This document shows positions 6,733 through 10,293 of a stretch of 10,293 bases of DNA, in pieces. Every line of letters begins with the position of its first letter. The first letter of the stretch is position 1. The stretch covers positions 1-10,293 of the forward strand of contig JAGZLR010000060.1 in assembly GCA_018364635.1 (NCBI GenBank). The letters are read 5' to 3'. Source of the DNA: Clostridiales bacterium. GTDB lineage: Bacteria > Bacillota > Clostridia > Lachnospirales > Anaerotignaceae. Below the pieces are notes generated by a model that made no database searches, was not told the origin of the DNA, and saw only the letters and a list, made by a program, of their open reading frames with translations. Made by a program: the position numbers and the translations under genes.

Positions 6733-8712
6733 TTAACTGATTTCTGTCAGGTCAATATATCGATAACCAAACTGTTCAATGTGTTTTTTTCTGCCTTTTA
6801 GATTGTCGCCAAGCAAAAGTTCAAATTTTTCTTGGGTTGCGATTACATCTGCAGGCATCACTTGAATTAAACGGCGTGTAGCTGGATTCATTGTTGTTTC
6901 CCACATCATTTCTGGCTGATTTTCACCAAGACCTTTAGAACGCTGTACTTTTACTTTGCCTTTTTGTTTATTTAAAATATCAATCTTTTCTTTTTCTGTA
7001 TAAGCAAAATATGTGTTTTTACCAGCGGTAATTTCATACAAAGGTGATTCAGCGATGAATACTTTGCCAACTTTAATTAATGTTGGCACAAGACGATACA
7101 ACATAGTTAGTACCAAAGTTCTAATTTGGAACCCATCTACATCAGCATCTGTACAGATAATGACTTTACTCCAGCGCAAGGACTCTAGGCTAAAATGATT
7201 AAGATCTGAATTGTGTTTGGTTTTGATTTCAACACCACAGCCTAATACCTTCAAAAGATCTATAATTATATCATTTTTAAATATTTTTTCATAATCCGCT
7301 TTCAGACAGTTTAATATTTTACCGCGGATAGGAATGATTGCCTGGAATTCTGCGTCACGGCCCATTTTACAAGATCCGAGAGCGGAATCGCCCTCAACAA
7401 TATAAATTTCTCGGCGGTTGACATCTTTTGATCGGCAGTTGACAAATTTTTCAACACGATTGGAAAGGTCAATTGAGCCTGTTAACTTCTTTCGGATATT
7501 AATTCTAGTCTTTTCGGCAGTTTCACGGCTTCTTTTGTTTGCCAGTACTTGCCCTGCAATTTTATCTGCCTCTACTTTATTTTCTATAAAATAGATTTCC
7601 AACTGATGGCGGAAATATTCTGTCATTGCTTCTTGAATAAATTTATTAGTAATCGATTTTTTTGTCTGATTTTCATAACTGGTAATTGTGGAAAAAGAAT
7701 TGATGACGAGGATCAGACTGTCCTCAATATCATTGAAAGTAATTTTCTTTTCATCCTTTTTATAAAGATTATTTTGTTTTAAATATTGATCGATTGCATA
7801 GACAAAAGAAGAACGTACCGCTTTATCTGGAGATCCTCCATATTCCAAAAAACTAGAGTTATGATAGTATTCAATAAGATTTACTTCATTATTAAAACAA
7901 AAGGCAGCTTGAAACTTTAGTTTATACTCGGGCTTATCCTCCCTGTCACGGCCTTTTGTTTCTGTTTCCAGGTAGTGTACTTCTGTTAAACCAGTATCTT
8001 TATTTAATTCAATAATATAATCTTTAATTCCATTTTCATAGTAAAATTCTTGTGCTTTTCCGCTTTCTTCATCAATAAGGACAAAAGTAAGACCTGAGTT
8101 TACAATTGCTTGTTTTTTTAATACATCCTCAAAATAGGATAAAGGAACGGAAATATCGGTAAATACATCCAGATCAGGTCTCCATTTAATATAAGTTCCT
8201 GTTTTGTTAGATGTTGATTTTTCTTTCATAAGCCCGCCGATATTTTCGCCTTTTTCAAAATGGAGAAAATATCTGACACCATCTCTTAAAATTTCGGCGT
8301 CCATATATTCAGAGGAATACTGAGTGGCACAAGTGCCTAAACCATTTAACCCTAAGCTGTATTCATAGTTTTCTCCAGAGTTATTTTTATATTTTCCTCC
8401 TGCATACAGTTCACAAAATACAAGCTCCCAGTTATACCGTTCTTCTTTTGGATTATAGTCTACTGGTATTCCACGGCCGTAGTCCCGAACGGATATAGAG
8501 TGATCTTTGTATCGAGTTACTTCAATTTTTTTGCCATAACCTTCTCGAGCTTCGTCGATGGAGTTTGACAGTATCTCGAAAATGGAATGCTCACAACCAT
8601 CCACTCCGTCAGATCCAAAGATAACCCCTGGACGTAATCTGACCCGATCCGCGCCTTTTAGAGAAGTAATGCTGTCATTACCATAGGTAGATACTGTTTT
8701 TTTCTCAGACAT
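6733..8712 (-). CDS. parE: Type IIA DNA topoisomerase subunit B, probable topoisomerase IV ParE
   Basis: A 659-residue ATPase and metal-binding subunit, a typical ParE/short GyrB length. The GHKL ATPase domain has FEILSNSIDEA (45-55), with E46 as the likely general base and N50 for Mg2+, DYGRGIP (77-83), the ATP lid SLGLNGLG (119-126) and the QTK loop (349-351) whose K351 contacts ATP. The transducer follows to about 410. The TOPRIM domain has EGDSA (440-444) and TDADVDGFQIRTLVLTMLYR (521-540), whose acidic residues bind the metals for cleavage; RSKGLGENQPEMMWETTMNP (591-610) is the family C-terminal signature. No gyrase-type insertion is seen. It pairs with the ParC-like product of the next gene to decatenate chromosomes. 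GCAGGTG lies 6 nt before the ATG. The start is only 25 nt from the U-tract of the tRNA-Ser terminator. Confidence 0.9.
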   Translation of the reverse strand: MSEKKTVSTYGNDSITSLKGADRVRLRPGVIFGSDGVDGCEHSIFEILSNSIDEAREGYGKKIEVTRYKDHSISVRDYGRGIPVDYNPKEERYNWELVFCELYAGGKYKNNSGENYEYSLGLNGLGTCATQYSSEYMDAEILRDGVRYFLHFEKGENIGGLMKEKSTSNKTGTYIKWRPDLDVFTDISVPLSYFEDVLKKQAIVNSGLTFVLIDEESGKAQEFYYENGIKDYIIELNKDTGLTEVHYLETETKGRDREDKPEYKLKFQAAFCFNNEVNLIEYYHNSSFLEYGGSPDKAVRSSFVYAIDQYLKQNNLYKKDEKKITFNDIEDSLILVINSFSTITSYENQTKKSITNKFIQEAMTEYFRHQLEIYFIENKVEADKIAGQVLANKRSRETAEKTRINIRKKLTGSIDLSNRVEKFVNCRSKDVNRREIYIVEGDSALGSCKMGRDAEFQAIIPIRGKILNCLKADYEKIFKNDIIIDLLKVLGCGVEIKTKHNSDLNHFSLESLRWSKVIICTDADVDGFQIRTLVLTMLYRLVPTLIKVGKVFIAESPLYEITAGKNTYFAYTEKEKIDILNKQKGKVKVQRSKGLGENQPEMMWETTMNPATRRLIQVMPADVIATQEKFELLLGDNLKGRKKHIEQFGYRYIDLTEIS

Positions 8713-8737
8713 GAAAACACCTGCTTAGTTATAGAAT

Positions 8738-8771
8738 AAAAAAGTCCTGATTTCTGCAAAAAAATCAAGAC
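8738..8771 (-). terminator. Rho-independent terminator of tRNA-Ser, just upstream of parE
   Basis: On the minus strand GTCTTGATTT (8771-8762) pairs with AAATCAGGAC (8753-8744), ten pairs with one G-U, around an 8-nt loop, followed by six T (8743-8738). It starts 6 nt past the tRNA 3' end and ends 25 nt before the parE ATG. It should stop tRNA transcripts, though some readthrough into parE is likely needed. Confidence 0.88.
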
Positions 8772-8777
8772 AGAAAA

Positions 8778-8862
8778 CGGAGAGAGAGGGATTCGAACCC
8801 TCGGAGGCTTGCACCTCAGCAGTTTTCGAGACTACCACCTTAAACCACTCGGACATCTCTCC
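8778..8862 (-). tRNA. tRNA-Ser (anticodon CGA)
   Basis: An 85-nt class II tRNA read on the minus strand. The acceptor GGAGAGA pairs with TCTCTCC, with discriminator G at 8778. The anticodon arm is GTAGT-CTCGAAA-ACTGC, giving anticodon CGA, which decodes the serine codon UCG. A long variable arm (GAGG-TGCAAG-CCTC) is typical of serine tRNAs, and the T arm is GAGGG-TTCGAAT-CCCTC. The 3' CCA is not encoded and must be added by the nucleotidyltransferase. It has its own promoter and terminator. Confidence 0.96.
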
Positions 8863-8881
8863 ATATCACACATATAAAAGT

Positions 8882-8910
8882 ATTATACCAATGAAATAAA
8901 AAAAAATCAA
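8882..8910 (-). promoter_or_regulatory. Strong promoter of tRNA-Ser
   Basis: On the minus strand TTGATT (8910-8905) is followed after exactly 17 nt by a perfect TATAAT (8887-8882). Transcription would begin near 8875, about a dozen nt before the mature tRNA 5' end at 8862. It is the only well-formed leftward promoter upstream of the tRNA-parE-parC block. Confidence 0.88.
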
Positions 8911-8928
8911 ATTTTTTTATGGAATAAA

Positions 8929-8986
8929 TCACCAAAGCTTCAAAAAGCTGAAAAAAAAGTGGCAAAATGGTGAATTTTGCAGCTTT
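8929..8986. repeat. Nested inverted repeats between tRNA-Ser and glnN
   Basis: GCAAAAT (8962-8968) and ATTTTGC (8974-8980) form a perfect 7-bp stem around a GGTGA loop. Outer arms AAAGCT (8944-8949) and AGCTTT (8981-8986) extend it, with a 12-nt one-sided bulge. The AAGCT arm can alternatively pair with AGCTT at 8936-8940, and the GGTGA loop is complementary to TCACC at 8929-8933. It lies upstream of both the leftward tRNA promoter and the proposed rightward glnN promoter, so it may be a protein-binding site rather than an RNA. No function can be assigned. Confidence 0.45.
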
Positions 8987-9009
8987 CTATCATTCAGAGA
9001 AAAAAACTA

Positions 9010-9038
9010 TTTAATTTATGTAGATTTTTATGTATAAT
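9010..9038 (+). promoter_or_regulatory. Probable promoter of glnN
   Basis: A perfect TATAAT (9033-9038), preceded directly by TG, has at 17 nt upstream only a poor -35 (TTTAAT, 9010-9015). The strong -10 and weak -35 suit a promoter that needs an activator. It would give a leader of about 100 nt before the glnN start. Confidence 0.55.
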
Positions 9039-9071
9039 AATTGGGATTAGGAAAATGAAAGAAAACAATAG

Positions 9072-9121
9072 AAAAGTTCTGTGATGACTCATAGAATAAT
9101 GACTGGAAATGAAAAACTTTT
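9072..9121 (+). ncRNA. Structured 5' leader of glnN, unassigned
   Basis: Within the predicted leader, TTCTGTGA (9077-9084) pairs with TCATAGAA (9089-9096), eight pairs with one G-U, around a TGAC loop. An outer AAAAGTT (9072-9078) is complementary to AACTTTT (9115-9121). The two helices share T9077-T9078, so they are adjacent or compete at that point. ATGACT occurs twice (9084-9089 and 9099-9104). The element ends 5 nt before the glnN ribosome binding site, a fitting place for translational or transcriptional control. I do not recognise it as a named riboswitch. Confidence 0.4.
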
Positions 9122-9142
9122 GAAATGGAGGTTTTATTTATT

Positions 9143-10293
9143 ATGGAAGAAAAGAGAATCGTTTCAGACTACTTTGGCGAAAACACTTTTGACGATTCCA
9201 TCATGCAGCAAAGATTGCCTAAAAAAATTTATCAAGAATTAAAAAAGACAATAGAGCGTGGGGAGCAGCTTTCTGCTCAGGTAGCTGAGGTTGTAGCCAA
9301 TGCAATGAAAGATTGGGCAATAGAAAAGGGTGCAACACATTATACTCATTGGTTTCAACCAATGACAGGGATTACAGCAGAAAAACATGATTCCTTTATT
9401 ACTCCTGCAAAAGATGGTAAAGTCATACTTGAGTTTTCTGGAAAAGAGTTAATTCGGGGAGAGGCTGATGCATCAAGTTTTCCATCCGGCGGAATGCGTG
9501 CTACATTTGAAGCTAGAGGCTATACTGCTTGGGACTGTACTTCTCCGGCTTTTTTGAGACAGACAAAGGCGGGGTATACCTTGTGTATTCCAACGGTCTT
9601 TTGTTCTTATAATGGGGATGCCTTGGATAAAAAAACACCTCTTTTGCGCTCATGTGAAGCGCTCAATGTTCAAGTGATGAGAATCTTGAAGTTGTTTGGC
9701 AATACGACAACAAAGCGCGTGATTCCAAGTGTTGGTGCAGAGCAGGAATACTTTCTGATTGATACAGAATTATACAAAAAAAGAAAAGATCTAATTTTTT
9801 CTGGACGTACGCTGTTTGGTGCAATGCCGCCAAAAGGGCAGGAGTTAGACGATCATTACTACGGTTCTATTAAGGAGAGAATCGCTTGTTTTATGAAAGA
9901 ACTGAATGAGTACTTATGGAGATTAGGTGTAACTGCAAAAACTCAGCACAACGAAGTTGCGCCGGCGCAGCACGAATTGGCACCAATCTATGCTCCTGTG
10001 AACATCGCTACGGACCATAATCAAATTATTATGGAGGCGTTAAAACGAATTGCCAAGCACCATGGCCTTACCTGTTTGCTTCATGAAAAGCCGTTTGCCG
10101 GTGTAAATGGTTCTGGGAAACATAATAACTGGTCTTTGTCTACAGATGACGGCCAAAATTTATTGGATCCTGGAAAAACACCTCATGAAAATGCACAGTT
10201 TCTGCTGTTTTTAGTTGCTGTGATAAAGGCTGTAGATGAGCATGCAGATTTATTGCGGTTATCTGCGTCTAATCCAGGCAATGAACACCGTTT
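9143..10293 (+). CDS. glnN: Type III glutamine synthetase, C-terminal part outside window
   Basis: An open frame of 383 codons runs off the right edge; type III enzymes usually have about 700 residues, so about half is present. It catalyses ATP-dependent formation of glutamine from glutamate and ammonia, the main cytoplasmic ammonia-assimilation step. It opens MEEKRIVSDYFGENTFDDSI and continues with the GSIII-specific N-terminal region (HYTHWFQPMTG, SFPSGGMRATFEARGYTAWD). Active-site motifs are VGAEQEYF (197-204) with metal-binding glutamates, HNEVAPAQHELAP (269-281) and GVNGSGKHNNWSL (320-332), and NPGNEHR ends the visible part. These forms distinguish GSIII from the shorter GSI family. The ribosome binding site GGAGG (9127-9131) is 11 nt from the ATG, somewhat long; no better in-frame start is seen. 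It is divergent from tRNA-Ser and has its own promoter and leader. Confidence 0.96.
   Translation, partial: MEEKRIVSDYFGENTFDDSIMQQRLPKKIYQELKKTIERGEQLSAQVAEVVANAMKDWAIEKGATHYTHWFQPMTGITAEKHDSFITPAKDGKVILEFSGKELIRGEADASSFPSGGMRATFEARGYTAWDCTSPAFLRQTKAGYTLCIPTVFCSYNGDALDKKTPLLRSCEALNVQVMRILKLFGNTTTKRVIPSVGAEQEYFLIDTELYKKRKDLIFSGRTLFGAMPPKGQELDDHYYGSIKERIACFMKELNEYLWRLGVTAKTQHNEVAPAQHELAPIYAPVNIATDHNQIIMEALKRIAKHHGLTCLLHEKPFAGVNGSGKHNNWSLSTDDGQNLLDPGKTPHENAQFLLFLVAVIKAVDEHADLLRLSASNPGNEHR

Noticed and set aside
7013..7782. Two open frames on the plus strand (7013-7198 and 7549-7782)
   Set aside because: Both are antisense to the ParE-like gene; no ribosome binding site or family resemblance.
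4488..8712. Calling the pair the cell's DNA gyrase (gyrA/gyrB)
   Set aside because: No GyrA box is seen in the C-terminal domain, subunit A is short at 740 residues, and the B-then-A pair lies beside a tRNA rather than in the usual dnaA-recF-gyrB setting. Topoisomerase IV fits better, though this is not proven.
8713..8778. T-box or other amino-acid-sensing leader before parE
   Set aside because: The space is only 65 nt between tRNA and parE and is filled by a simple terminator; there is no room for a T-box specifier stem or antiterminator.
8778..8862. tRNA-Ser gene as an integration site for a mobile element
   Set aside because: No direct repeat of the tRNA 3' end, integrase or phage-like gene is present in the window.
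9072..9121. ANTAR-protein RNA target or known glutamine riboswitch in the glnN leader
   Set aside because: ANTAR targets need two hairpins with hexaloops having A at position 1 and G at position 4. The loop here can be read as ATGACT, with A rather than G at position 4, and the second ATGACT is not flanked by a stem. The conserved core of the cyanobacterial glnA motif is also not visible.

Overview
The window looks like a chromosomal segment of a low-GC, Gram-positive anaerobe of the class Clostridia, most likely Lachnospiraceae or a relative. The basis is AT-rich DNA, strong AGGAGG-type ribosome binding sites, U-tailed hairpin terminators, a tRNA gene without an encoded CCA, a type III glutamine synthetase, a YtrA-type GntR/ABC operon, and a ParE/ParC-like topoisomerase pair. 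This assignment is inferred from gene content and composition, not from a phylogeny.

Left part (1-2515): two MATE-family multidrug exporter genes diverge from an AT-rich spacer of about 330 bp. The leftward one (1-784) runs off the window; the rightward one (1115-2479) is complete and ends in a strong terminator. The spacer holds a 55-codon frame (935-1102) with a good ribosome binding site and a TTG start. It ends 12 nt before the second MATE gene and resembles a decayed TetR-type DNA-binding domain.

Middle left (2521-4489): a compact three-gene operon encodes a YtrA-type GntR repressor, an ABC ATPase and a six-helix ABC-2 permease. It has a near-consensus promoter whose -10 box lies inside an inverted repeat, which suggests autorepression. 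The genes abut or overlap (0 nt, then a 4-nt ATGA overlap). A 16-bp hairpin separates this operon from the convergent topoisomerase genes and can serve both strands.

Middle right (4488-8910, minus strand): tRNA-Ser(CGA) with its own strong promoter and terminator, followed by parE-like and parC-like genes. Only 25 nt separate the tRNA terminator U-tract from the parE start, so the topoisomerase operon appears to depend on terminator readthrough or on a promoter buried in the tRNA/terminator.

Right end (9010-10293): a type III glutamine synthetase gene (glnN, cut by the window edge) with a roughly 100-nt leader that contains a neat 8-bp hairpin enclosed by a longer-range stem.

I see no CRISPR array, insertion sequence, prophage gene or toxin-antitoxin pair. 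Most of the window is ordinary core and transport content. The points most worth a second look are the tRNA-topoisomerase junction, the glnN leader and the small frame upstream of the second MATE gene.
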